Shown: positions 1 to 10,783 of the stretch, one piece after another | Numbering within the stretch: position 1 is the first letter of the stretch | How the letters are laid out: each line of letters opens with the position of its first letter | From: Batillaria attramentaria | Lineage: Eukaryota > Mollusca > Gastropoda > Batillariidae | Assembly (NCBI GenBank): GCA_018292915.2 | Contig: JACVVK020000016.1 | Coordinates: 2,592,001 to 2,656,000, forward strand | Direction: 5' to 3' | DNA length: 64,000 nucleotides | The notes under the pieces: generated by a model | Seen by the model: only the letters and a program-made list of their open reading frames with translations | Told to the model about the DNA's origin: nothing | The model's database searches: none | Translations under genes and position numbers: made by a program

Positions 1-1202
1 AATCTGCCCTATCGTATAAAGTTGTTTCTCTATAGTAGAAATTTCAATGAACGTTTGATATGACACAACTGGGATACTATTCTAAAGTGTGCACGGCTCT
101 TTGAGAAAAAACCGTTCACTACTCACAACGCAGCAACTACTTTAATAAGTACACCCCCAAAATATCGCTATACCGAATAAAATGCTCACTTGGATATCAT
201 ATTCCATACTTACCTGCACATTCGGCGATAAGGGAACTTCACAACACCAAAGAAGCGTTTCTATAGAGAAACAACTTAAAAACGTGGCGTTTTGGAATGG
301 GGGCAGGGTTGAAGAGGTGTGGCTGCTGAGTATTTATAGGCTTTGTGTCCTCTACTCACTATGATTTCTGAGACTGAAATTGAATAAGTAATCGAAAAAT
401 AATGTATTAAGGTGGGTTGGGGGAACTTCGGCACTGCGTGCATGCGTCCACTAGCGTGTTGACTTAACATACTGCCCGCCTTTTCGTGTTCACGTGAGAG
501 AAACATGCTTAATGCCAACGGATACTTTAACCAGTCGCAGGCCTGCTTTCAATGAAACTGCGACTTTAACCTCATGAATGTGCATTGAAAATCGTTCTGA
601 GAACAAGTGAGCGTGTTTGGGGGAACTTCGACACCTTCGGGGGAACTCCGTCACTCCCTTCGGGGGAACTTCGGCACCACCTGGGGAACTTCGTCACTAG
701 GCTTGAGAGTATTTGTTTTCATGGTTTCAGTGCCTTAAATGTGATGTGCTACAAACTGTAGGTCAGATTTCTTCTTTATTTTTATCTAACATGTGTGATT
801 AAACAACTCTCTCTCTCTCTCTCTGAATGAAGAAGACTGTTTCAGGCAAAACTGAGCTTAAAACAAGAGGTTATTTGTGTGTGTATTCATTAAGCTAAGC
901 AAATCGACCAGTCTCGGAATGTGAGTGTGTCTATGGTAGAACCATCCTGGAAGGCTATTTTAGTGTTAGAATATTTCAACTTCTTAGCTTACTCTTAAAA
1001 CGAATTTCCCCTGTTGATGGTGACGGATTTCCCCCATGTACATTTTTGGTCGGGGGAACTTCGTCACCCTCAGTAATTTCGTGTTTATGCAGTGTTTTGA
1101 TGTGTGCCATCGCTAAAGAAACATTTAAACTTTAAAATAAAGTCATGTTTATGTTTAAGACCCTTAATATATTTGATTTCATTCAAAAACATAAAAATAA
1201 GA
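1..1202. repeat. Left flank with GGGGGAACTTCG minisatellite-like motifs
   Basis: No gene recognised. The first ~40 bases belong to a repeat also at 49320 and 63937 (TTGTTTCTCTATAG core). The motif GGGGGAACTTCG(T/G)CAC occurs near 418, several times in 618-698 and at 1050. A block at 280-380 is repeated in the same orientation at 5530-5630, beyond the Penelope insertion. Confidence 0.5.
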
Positions 1203-1215
1203 CTATACAAAGATA
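1203..1215. repeat. Target-site duplication, left (CTATACAAAGATA)
   Basis: 13-bp direct repeat CTATACAAAGATA, found again at 5165-5177. The two copies bracket both Penelope copies together, implying one integration event for the whole palindrome. Confidence 0.75.
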
Positions 1216-3132
1216 AGCAAATAAAAGCGACACAAAAGGGACAGAAACCACTTAACTTTGACAAAGGACGGCACAGGTCGACGTTTCGGCTTACGCCTTC
1301 TTCAGGACATAAACAAATGGGACATAACTTCAACAAACAAGCAAAAGGTAACTCTGCGGACGTACTGACATACACGGCGCGAAAAAAAAAAAAAAAAAAA
1401 AGGGTGGGCGAGAAAAGGACCAGAAAAAAATAGCAAAATTATCACAACACCCATCCTTAGGTGACAGAAGACCATGGACTGTGTGTGAAAAAAAAAAAAA
1501 AAAATGTTGGGCAGAAAAGAACAAAAAAGAATAGTGAAAATTAGCAATCACAACACCCATCCTTTGGTGACAAGGACCATGGATTGTGTGTGAAAAAAGT
1601 TCAGAGGGTTATGTTACGGCTTTTCGTTCAAACCACCCGGGGCCTGACTTCCCAGGCGCTGAATAATGTGCGACTCCATGTCGCGTCTGTCTGTGGCGTC
1701 ACCGTGCATAAGCCACAGGCCAGTTACTGTCATGTTTAAGATGGAGTGGCCTGCAGAATTGAAATGCACGGCAACGGGTTTTATTCTGTTGTGTCTGGTG
1801 TCGGCGATATGTTCAGCAAAGCGTGTTGCCAGGCTACGTCCAGTTTCCCCAACATACAGTTTGTGACATGCGGTACAGATGATGGCGTATATGAGGTTTG
1901 TACTGTCGCATGTGAAGTGGCGTTTGGTGGTCATTTTTCCTTTGGGGCCCTTGACAGAAGTCACTGTTGAGACATGACAGCAGGTTTTGCAATTTTGTTT
2001 TTTGCATGGAGTTGTACCAGGGGGTAGGGGTTGGTGGGGCCTGACATTGGCGCGAACCAGAAGGTCTCGCAAGTTGGTGTCCCTCTTGTATGCAACAAGA
2101 GGTGGGGTGTGGAAGGTCTGTCCAACTGTGCAACTCTTCGACAGAATGTGCCAGTTGGACATGATGATACGTTGGACTGACAGATTATGGGGGTGAAATG
2201 GAATGGAGAAAACCGGACGTTCCTGGGCAACTGTATTTGAAGAGGTGTTAGGATGGTGGTGTGTTGTGACTTTCAAAAGGGCTGCATCAATGGTGGTTTG
2301 GGGATAGCCCCTCTTTATAAAGAACTGCGACATTTCAACTGAACGTTCTTGAAAATCCTCTAAATCTGAACAAAGCCTCTTAAGGCGAAGGAACTGTGAA
2401 TATGGGAGACTGTGTTTAGTGGCAGGACTGTGTGATGAATCGTAATGCAGGTATGCATGTGAGTCTGTAGGCTTGTAGTGCACTGAGGTGGAGAGTGAAC
2501 CGTTTTGAAGATTTACGGAGATGTCAAGGAAGTTGACTGCAGTCGCTGAGATGGCGTACGTGTATTTGATGGCTGGGTGGAAGTTTCGCAAGAAATCGAT
2601 GTATTCCAGGAGTTGTTCTTCGGAAAGAGAGGTCGCTCCAAACCCGTCGTCAATATATCTCTTGTACAGCTCAGGGACCGGGCCTGTGTACAAAGACTGC
2701 ATTCTATACTCCAGGTACCCCATGAAGAGGCAGGCGTAGGATGGGCCCATTTTCGTGCCCATGGCAACACCGCTGATCTGTGAGAATATCTCACCATTGA
2801 ACTCAAATGTGTTCAAGGTGAGGACCAGTTCTGCCAGGCGGAGGAGGGTATGGGTTGGAGGGTTTTTGACTTGACGTTTGTTCAAGAAGAACTCTAGAGC
2901 TTTGAGCCCATCGGTGTGTGGAATGCATGTGTATAGCGCAGTGACGTCTACAGTGAAGAGCAGGGTGGGACTGAAACTGATGGTGTCAATAATCTGTAGG
3001 GCGTGGTTGGTATCTTTGACGTAGGTTGGCAGGTTTTGGACGAAGGGTTGCAGGATATAATCAAGATATTGTGAGATGTTTTCCGTAGGGCAGCTGCAGG
3101 CGGAGACGATAGGGCGACCTGGGGAGTTGGCT
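1216..3132 (-). mobile_element. Penelope-like element, left copy of a palindrome (5' truncated)
   Basis: Encodes, on minus, the C-terminal two thirds of a Penelope-like reverse transcriptase with a GIY-YIG endonuclease. The frame is open from 3132 to the stop at 1614. RT motifs include GVAMGTKMGPSYA and the catalytic YIDD box; the endonuclease shows LIYAIICTACHKLYVGETGR. A cysteine-rich CKKQNCKTCCHV lies between. The encoded protein is identical to that of the right copy over at least 423 residues. Poly-A runs of different length near 1382 and 1489 are the main differences. The copy starts directly at the 13-bp target duplication at 1203-1215. It lacks the N-terminal region, so it is probably not autonomous. 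Confidence 0.9.
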
Positions 3133-5164
3133 ACAAGACAGCAAAACTCCTAATTAACAACAACATTAAACAACCAAAATTCTATCTGCTTCCAAAGATA
3201 CATAAAGCCAACTCCCCAGGTCGCCCTATCGTCTCCGCCTGCAGCTGCCCTACGGAAAACATCTCACAATATCTTGATTATATCCTGCAACCCTTCGTCC
3301 AAAACCTGCCAACCTACGTCAAAGATACCAACCACGCCCTACAGATTATTGACACCATCAGTTTCAGTCCCACCCTGCTCTTCACTGTAGACGTCACTGC
3401 GCTATACACATGCATTCCACACACCGATGGGCTCAAAGCTCTAGAGTTCTTCTTGAACAAACGTCAAGTCAAAAACCCTCCAACCCATACCCTCCTCCGC
3501 CTGGCAGAACTGGTCCTCACCTTGAACACATTTGAGTTCAATGGTGAGATATTCTCACAGATCAGCGGTGTTGCCATGGGCACGAAAATGGGCCCATCCT
3601 ACGCCTGCCTCTTCATGGGGTACCTGGAGTATAGAATGCAGTCTTTGTACACAGGCCCGGTCCCTGAGCTGTACAAGAGATATATTGACGACGGGTTTGG
3701 AGCGACCTCTCTTTCCGAAGAACAACTCCTGGAATACATCGATTTCTTGCGAAACTTCCACCCAGCCATCAAATACACGTACGCCATCTCAGCGACTGCA
3801 GTCAACTTCCTTGACATCTCCGTAAATCTTCAAAACGGTTCACTCTCCACCTCAGTGCACTACAAGCCTACAGACTCACATGCATACCTGCATTACGATT
3901 CATCACACAGTCCTGCCACTAAACACAGTCTCCCATATTCACAGTTCCTTCGCCTTAAGAGGCTTTGTTCAGATTTAGAGGATTTTCAAGAACGTTCAGT
4001 TGAAATGTCGCAGTTCTTTATAAAGAGGGGCTATCCCCAAACCACCATTGATGCAGCCCTTTTGAAAGTCACAACACACCACCATCCTAACACCTCTTCA
4101 AATACAGTTGCCCAGGAACGTCCGGTTTTCTCCATTCCATTTCACCCCCATAATCTGTCAGTCCAACGTATCATCATGTCCAACTGGCACATTCTGTCGA
4201 AGAGTTGCACAGTTGGACAGACCTTCCACACCCCACCTCTTGTTGCATACAAGAGGGACACCAACTTGCGAGACCTTCTGGTTCGCGCCAATGTCAGGCC
4301 CCACCAACCCCTACCCCCTGGTACAACTCCATGCAAAAAACAAAATTGCAAAACCTGCTGTCATGTCTCAACAGTGACTTCTGTCAAGGGCCCCAAAGGA
4401 AAAATGACCACCAAACGCCACTTCACATGCGACAGTACAAACCTCATATACGCCATCATCTGTACCGCATGTCACAAACTGTATGTTGGGGAAACTGGAC
4501 GTAGCCTGGCAACACGCTTTGCTGAACATATCGCCGACACCAGACACAACAGAATAAAACCCGTTGCCGTGCATTTCAATTCTGCAGGCCACTCCATCTT
4601 AAACATGACAGTAACTGGCCTGTGGCTTATGCACGGTGACGCCACAGACAGACGCGACATGGAGTCGCACATTATTCAGCGCCTGGGAAGTCAGGCCCCG
4701 GGTGGTTTGAACGAAAAGCCGTAACATAACCCTCTGAACTTTTTTCACACACAATCCATGGTCCTTGTCACCAAAGGATGGGTGTTGTGATTGCTAATTT
4801 TCACTATTCTTTTTTGTTCTTTTCTGCCCAACATTTTTTTTTTTTTTTCACACACAGTCCATGGTCTTCTGTCACCTAAGGATGGGTGTTGTGATAATTT
4901 TGCTATTTTTTTCTGGTCCTTTTCTCGCCCACCCTTTTTTTTTTTTTTTTTTTTTTTTTCGCGCCGTGTATGTCAGTACGTCCGCAGAGTTACCTTTTGC
5001 TTGTTTGTTGAAGTTATGTCCCATTTGTTTATGTCCTGAAGAAGGCGTAAGCCGAAACGTCGACCTGTGCCGTCCTTTGTCAAAGTTAAGTGGTTTCTGT
5101 CCCTTTTGTGTCGCTTTTATTTGCTTAACTTGTAACCACTTCGCAGTCATTACCGTTTCCGTTT
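3133..5164 (+). mobile_element. Penelope-like element, right copy (longer)
   Basis: Same element on plus, 73 bp longer at its inner (5') end: reading in frame from 3132 gives INNNIKQPKFYLLPKIHKAN and GRPIVSACSC, the conserved opening of Penelope RTs, then YIDD, and GIY-YIG to the stop at 4724. The ORF lacks a plausible native start, so this copy is also 5' truncated. The 3' part contains two poly-T tracts, a CTGAAGAAGGC..GCCGAAACG motif at 5035-5064 and a 3' tail ending TTACCGTTTCCGTTT directly before the target duplication at 5165-5177. Confidence 0.9.
5035..5064 (+). ncRNA. Hammerhead-like core motif of the Penelope element
   Basis: CCTGAAGAAGGCGTAAGCC followed by GAAACGTC resembles the CUGANGA - stem II - GAAA - (G)UC order of a minimal hammerhead ribozyme, with GGC/GCC as stem II. 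Hammerheads are known in Penelope-like elements. The spacing has an extra A, so self-cleavage is unproven. The mirrored copy is at about 1276-1305 on minus. Confidence 0.3.
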
Positions 5165-5177
5165 CTATACAAAGATA
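5165..5177. repeat. Target-site duplication, right (CTATACAAAGATA)
   Basis: Second copy of the 13-bp direct repeat, immediately after the 3' tail of the right Penelope copy. Confidence 0.75.
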
Positions 5178-6084
5178 GTTGGGACTTTACCGGCAAAAGA
5201 CACGTGAAGTTATGAAGCAGACGAGAAAAGACACGTGAAGTTATGAAGCAGACGAGAAAAGCAGTCAAGTCAGAATGCGATCATTTGACGCGTCTGGCTG
5301 TAAGACTTACCAAGTATTTTCACTGGTCGTTCCATCTATCGTTTGGAATCTTGTAGTTACTTGGGAGAGCCTATTTGGAGGGATGAAAGCTTAGTAAGTG
5401 CATTGAATTATAGAAGAAACTTGGGTGACGAATTTCCCCCGAACCGCAAGGGTGCCGAAGTTCCCCCGACCCACCTTAGGGGAAACCTGGAACCGATGGT
5501 GTAATAGGCAAGGAATTGTGAGGGACGTGAGTGAAAAACGTAGCGTTTTGGAATGGGGGCAGGGTTGAAGAGGTGTGGCTGCTGAGTAGTTCCAGGTTTT
5601 GTGCCTCCTAATCAATATGATTTCCCAGAGTGAAAAAAAAAAATATATATATATATATATATTATATATATCAGTGGGAAACCGGGAACCAGTGGCCTAA
5701 TAAGCCGAGGAAGTGTAGGATGTCAGTGAAAAACGTAGCGTTTTGGAATGGGTGCATACAAAGTCGCCCCCCCCCCCCCCCCACACACACACAATCACAA
5801 CACAAGATATGAACAAGCATCCTCTGTCAGACGACGTGCCTGACTGACGTCAAATGTTTAGTTCACAGACAACATCTGTAAATATCTTCACTGCCTTCCA
5901 CGTAATTGACGTCATCTCTCTCTCTCTCTCCCCCCTGGCGAGCACACTTTTTACTGTCACTAGATCCAAAGATTTTAGATCCGCTATGGCGTAGCGGATC
6001 TAGTGTTTTTGGTGAGTGAGTTTTTAGGGCTTAAAGCCGAGCAAGCAGTGTTTTTGGTAGGTCAGACAGATTTAAAGACAGAAA
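5178..6084. repeat. Mixed short repeats right of the Penelope pair
   Basis: A ~31-bp unit (GACACGTGAAGTTATGAAGC core) is tandemly duplicated at about 5199-5262. The block 5530-5630 repeats 280-380. A third piece (AACGTAGCGTTTTGGAATGG) lies at 5734-5755. 5810-6002 shares a CT/GA-rich TGACGTCA-containing repeat with 47780-48245. A perfect hairpin (11-bp arms, TAGATCCGCTA) lies at 5976-6002. No gene was seen. Confidence 0.5.
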
Positions 6085-6258
6085 GGGGGTGGGTGGGTGG
6101 GTGTTTGTGGGTTTAACGTCCTTTTCCACCACATACGGGTGATATCAAAGACGGGGCAACGATGAAAAAGCCAGCACAAATGTTTGGCTCCAGCCGGGAT
6201 ACGAACTCACGACCCGAGCATTAGAAGTCCAACGCTCTACCATTCGGCCACCCCGGCT
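6085..6258 (-). mobile_element. tRNA-derived SINE, copy 1
   Basis: Read on minus from 6258: a tRNA-like head with A box (GGTGGCCGAATGGTAGAGCG) and B box (GAGTTCGTATCCC), then a conserved body with GACGTTAAACCC and a tail AACACCCACCCACC. A second copy is at 60441-60606. It is not counted as a tRNA gene because the anticodon arm pairs poorly and the body follows directly. Confidence 0.7.
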
Positions 6259-6404
6259 CCCCGTGAAGACAGAAAGGAAAAGAAAACAAACATACACAGC
6301 AACACGGGATGGGTCCATTTCTCCTTGTTTTTGTTGTTGTTATTTGTTTTGTTTTTGGTTCGTGTTCTTGTTGCTGGTTTTTGGTGTTGTTTTGTTTGAT
6401 TTTT

Positions 6405-7859
6405 GGCTCACTTGTGTAACAAAGTGAGTCTATGTAATAACCCTCCGTCGTCTGTCTGTGTGTGTGTGTGTCTGTCTGTCTGTGTCCGCAGTAAACCTTA
6501 ACATTGGCCTTTTCTCAAAATATACAAATAGCAGAGGCATCAAACTTGGCATGCTGATAGACAGCCATGAGACCTTCCAAAATATACCATATTGGTTGAC
6601 CTTGACCCAAGTTCAAGGTCACTAGAGCTGTCTGTCTGAACGTTTTCATTGGCATTTTCTCAGAATCTAGAAAAGCCAGAAACATCAAACTTTGTATGAT
6701 GATAGACATTGACAACACCTTTACTGACATACCTGTATTCAGTGATTTTGATTCAAGGTCAAGGCCATAAAAGATCTTTTAGCGGAAACCTTCCAAAACC
6801 TTAACATTGGCATTTTCTCAGAAACAATGAATAGCAGAGGCACCAAACTTGGCGTGCTGATAGACAACCGTAAGAGCCAACAAAACATACCATATTGACT
6901 GACCTTGATCCAAGGTGAAGGTCACTAAAGCTGTCTGGAAATTTTACATTGGCATTTTCTCAGGATCTAGAAAAGCCAGAGACATCAAACTTTGCATGAT
7001 GATAGACATTGACAACACCTTTACTGACATACCCGTATTCAGTGACTTTGAGTCAAGGTCAAGGCCACACAAGCTGTTTTGCAGAAAAGCTTCCAAAACC
7101 TTAACATTGGCATTTTCTCAGAAACAATAAATGGCAGAAGCACCAAACCTGGCGTGCTGATAGACAACAGTAAGACCTTCCAAGACATACCGTTTAAATG
7201 ACCTTGACTGAAGGTCAAGGTCATTAAAGCTGTCTCATTGGAAATTTACAATTGCCATTTTCTCAGAATCTAGGGGTACCAGAGGCATCAAACTTTGCAT
7301 GACGATAGACATTGACAAAACCTGTACTGGCATACTTGTATTCAATTTCCTTGAGTCAAGGTCAAGGCCACTCAAAATGTTTTCCGGAGACCTTAACGTT
7401 AGCATTTTCTTGGAAACACCAAACAGCAGAGGCAACAAACAAGGCACAATGATAAGCAGCAATGAGAACTATGCAGACATAGCCTTTTGAGTGACCACAA
7501 TAGACAGCTGTATTAACCTTGACTCAAGGTCAAGGTCAATACCACTGTCTATTGTGAAATTTTACATTACCATTTGTACAGAAGCTGTGAAAACAAGAGC
7601 TATCAAACATGGCATAAAAAGGTAGTCATCGATAAGGTCTTCACTTACAGATCTCATTTGAATGACCTTGACCCAAGGTCAAGGTGATACAAGCTGTCCT
7701 TGGAAAACTGTTATATTGCCATTTGCCATTTTCTTAGGAACTATGAACACAAGAGACATCTTACTTCAGGATGGACAGTGATAGCTTTACAAACATACTC
7801 TTTTGAATGACCTTGACCCATCTCACAAGTGAGCCAAGGAGGCTTTGCTTCTCTAGTTT
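6405..7859 (+). mobile_element. Helentron/Helitron-like tandem-repeat element, array 1
   Basis: Starts GGCTCACTTGTG (followed by an imperfect hairpin with GTGAG) and ends CACAAGTGAGCC, then GGAGGC-loop-GCTTCTC and CTAGTT. Inside are ~150-bp monomers alternating in two types (TCTAGAAAAGCC type and AACAATGAATAGC type), making a ~305-bp dimer. Most monomers contain TGACCTTGA and/or TCAAGGTCA. No coding capacity. Subterminal inverted repeats, a 3' hairpin before CTAGT and internal tandem repeats match non-autonomous Helentron (HINE) architecture; classification is inference. Confidence 0.7.
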
Positions 7860-8125
7860 AATTTGACATGTGCAAAACTAAGCGCAAAGAAATGAGGACT
7901 TTCTTTACAGGCACAGACCTGGTGTTCAAAGCTTTTGGGGGTGGGAGTGGGGGGGAGGGTCCATCATTCTTCCTCTCTTTTCCGATTTTTTTTTCAGTGA
8001 AATAAACCTGAAAAAAAAAACAAAAAAAACACACACGAAACAAAACGCACACACACACACACACATACAATGACGGCTTCCTTCATAGGTGCAGACCAGT
8101 TGTGTTTTTCCTCTTTCTTTTCTGA

Positions 8126-8184
<59 letters not shown>

Positions 8185-9272
8185 CACCTCAAAATAAACG
8201 CCAAAAAAATGATGACTTGCTTCACAGACAGACCATGTTTTTTAACGCAATTTTCTCATGGTTTGCCCCCCTACGGTCAGTTCCAGAGGGGCTTTCGCTG
8301 GACTGATTAGTTGGCATGATTATTAGCAGCCAAACATGCTCCTGTTCCCAGGGTTGAGGGTTAGAAGTCATTATGGCTGAGGTTTCAGGTTAAGTTTGTG
8401 ACTGCAGCTGGATTCCTTTTCTGGTTGGTTTTTTTTTTTTTCATCAAAAACATTAAGGATTTAAAATTACCAAACAAAGCAAAGAGATAAAAAATGGAAT
8501 CACAGTGTGTCTTTACTTTGCGTTATTTAGCACTGTGTTGGAACTGTTGAGAGCCAACAGCAACAACTACATGCATATACATATAAACACGAAAGGATGC
8601 AAAAGCATGGTGTAACTTCTGCATTTGTGATGACATGATACTTATGTGCCATGCTGTGAATATTACAATATCAAATTACAATATCAACTAAGCTCTCATC
8701 TGCCCACATTCATAAGACCTGATCACACAAATGGTACCTAGACTTGCAATAGCTTACATGTACATACATATGTACACACTGATAAGCAATAAATCAGCAG
8801 GGCTTTGTGGGGACTGTAATAAGATAGTCTCCTAGATGATCAAGAACGTTTTGAACATTTATCCTGAATCATGATGCAGAAATGATATGACATATATCCG
8901 CCAGGGTTAAAAAGTAATTAGACATTTCAAACTGTAATTGATCTATGACTGATGTTTGACAGATATGAAGCCCCTGAAACAGCTGAACTTGAGTAGTGTC
9001 TGAATAGGCCACAAAAAAGCTTTAAAAATATTCTGCTTTAATTTCATTACTAAACTTTGACACTAGATGTATTTCTTTTATCAATAACCATACATACAAT
9101 ACAAATAATAAAGTTGATACAGCAAAGTTACTGGGAAAAACTCATACAAAAAAAGGCCACAATATTTGTGTTCTTTAGAAGAGAACTTTGACCCATGTAT
9201 AATGCTGCATGTTGAATGGGACGTTCGTGAGTTTTTCAGCACTCCAGCGTCACTGCTGTCTGTAATATCATA
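7860..9272. other. 3' flank of nidogen
   Basis: No gene recognised. Contains (AC)/(GT) microsatellites at 8048-8067 and 8128-8182 and AT-rich unique sequence. It probably includes the nidogen 3' UTR next to 9273. Confidence 0.4.
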
Positions 9273-9406
9273 TTATCTTGATACATTTGAATCCCTACAT
9301 ATGCGGGGATCAACACCATCAGGGCAAGTGCAGATACGTCCACCATTTGGAGTGGGAAGACACAGATAAGCGCATCCTCCATTGTTCAATGCACAAGCAT
9401 TGTTCA
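9273..9406 (-). CDS. NID1: Nidogen exon 25: C-terminal EGF module and stop
   Basis: [19 protein letters not shown], then [12 protein letters not shown] and stop TAA at 9273-9275: the terminal EGF, as in nidogen and LDL-receptor propellers. The 3' UTR lies below 9273. I saw no clear AATAAA on the minus strand in the next 250 bases. Confidence 0.9.
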
Positions 9407-10713
9407 CTGAAAAAAAAAAGGTATTGATACAGGCCATTCTTTGTCTAATTGTTTACCAGAGTATAATTACGTACTAAAAGAAGAACAAGTATCCGATAAG
9501 GATAGCAACAATTATTGGTTTTTCTTTGTCTGCTCTGAAAAGAATCTCCCCAAAAAGACTGAAGAGATTATTAAACAAATGAACCAGTGAAACCTTTCCT
9601 AATAAATAAAATATATCAGAAGTCACCTCTGGAGCATCGGTCTTTGACAGCCGTGATACCATAGAGTCTACCACTACCCCCAAGAGCCGGCCGCAGTGGT
9701 GTTCTGGGTTGCCCACCATCTTGGTTGACACTTGGTATATCTTTCCTGTTAAGAAAATGAATATAAAAAGGTTAATCTCCATGCCTTCACCATCACATTT
9801 GTAAAACACATGGTGGTGAACATCTATAAAATCAACTAAAAAGCTCTTGACCTGACCATCTTGAGTAATGTTCCCTACTGGACGGATTGGTACAGAAATA
9901 AAGGGCTCCCAGCTTTTGCATCATAAAACTGGCATCTGCCTCTGTGTGTGTGTGTGTGTGTGTGTGTTGTGTGTGTGTGTTGGGGAGGGGGCCAGGTGAG
10001 GGGGGGGGGGGAGGTGCGGGGCAGTGGCACCATAGCATCAGTTTACAGTCTGGCATAGCAGCAGGGCGACTGATACAAGAGTAGCAGTGGGTGACGCCAT
10101 AAAATGAAAATTTCCTGTGAGCTTTCTTTCGTCCTCAGAAGCCTTTCCCCAAAATTATAGTATGGTTTATCCTGGATTTTCCTTGTAAAGCCAATCTGCT
10201 TTCCTCAAACTTCAAAATTCCTCAAGAAAACTAGACAAAAACCAAACAGAGAAGCCGTTTCTGTTGAGGAAAGATAGTAACCACATGCATACACCCATTT
10301 TTCAAGTGGTGAAGGTACAATGAGCAAAAGTTCAATCTTCAAGACATTGCACTTGGGAAGACTTTCCATGTACCTTCACCAGATCCTTTATCCACAGTGC
10401 ATGGGTAATTTCCTGCATAAACACTCTGTATCTTACTGACTGTTACAAACAATTGCAAAGAAGAGAAATTTGCCAAGACAAGCTGCACACAATTCTGAAT
10501 ACAGTGTAACAAAATACATGTATCAATATTTCCATGCAACATAATTCTGCAAGAAAAACTAACACATGTATACATACCTGTTCCAATCTGTCCAGTAGAG
10601 AACATTATTCAAGATTGTCAGGTCAAACGGATGAGAAGGTTCACCAGTTACTATTCGTCGTCCAATGCCATCAGCACGAACACATTCCAGTCTCTTGGTA
10701 CCTGAAAACACAA

Positions 10714-10783
<70 letters not shown>

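Noticed and set aside
1216..5125. Palindrome as an assembly artefact
   Set aside because: The single target duplication around the whole unit, the 73-bp asymmetry and differing poly-A lengths argue against it, though only raw reads can settle it.
6192..6258. Genuine tRNA gene (also 60540-60606, 23091-23154, 34793-34860)
   Set aside because: A and B boxes are present but the anticodon arm pairs poorly and each is fused to a repeated body or tail, so they are SINE heads.
6405..7859. CRISPR-like regular repeats
   Set aside because: Monomers are ~150 bp and diverged with no short conserved repeat and unique spacers, and the DNA is eukaryotic.
8045..8310. Short frames of Thr-His or Cys-Val repeats (also at 10534-11019, 19365-19640, 59860-60213)
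   Set aside because: Translations of (AC)n/(GT)n microsatellites.
9474..9809. 111-codon frame over exon 24
   Set aside because: It is in a different phase from the required nidogen frame; the spliced phase gives the conserved YGIT motif instead.
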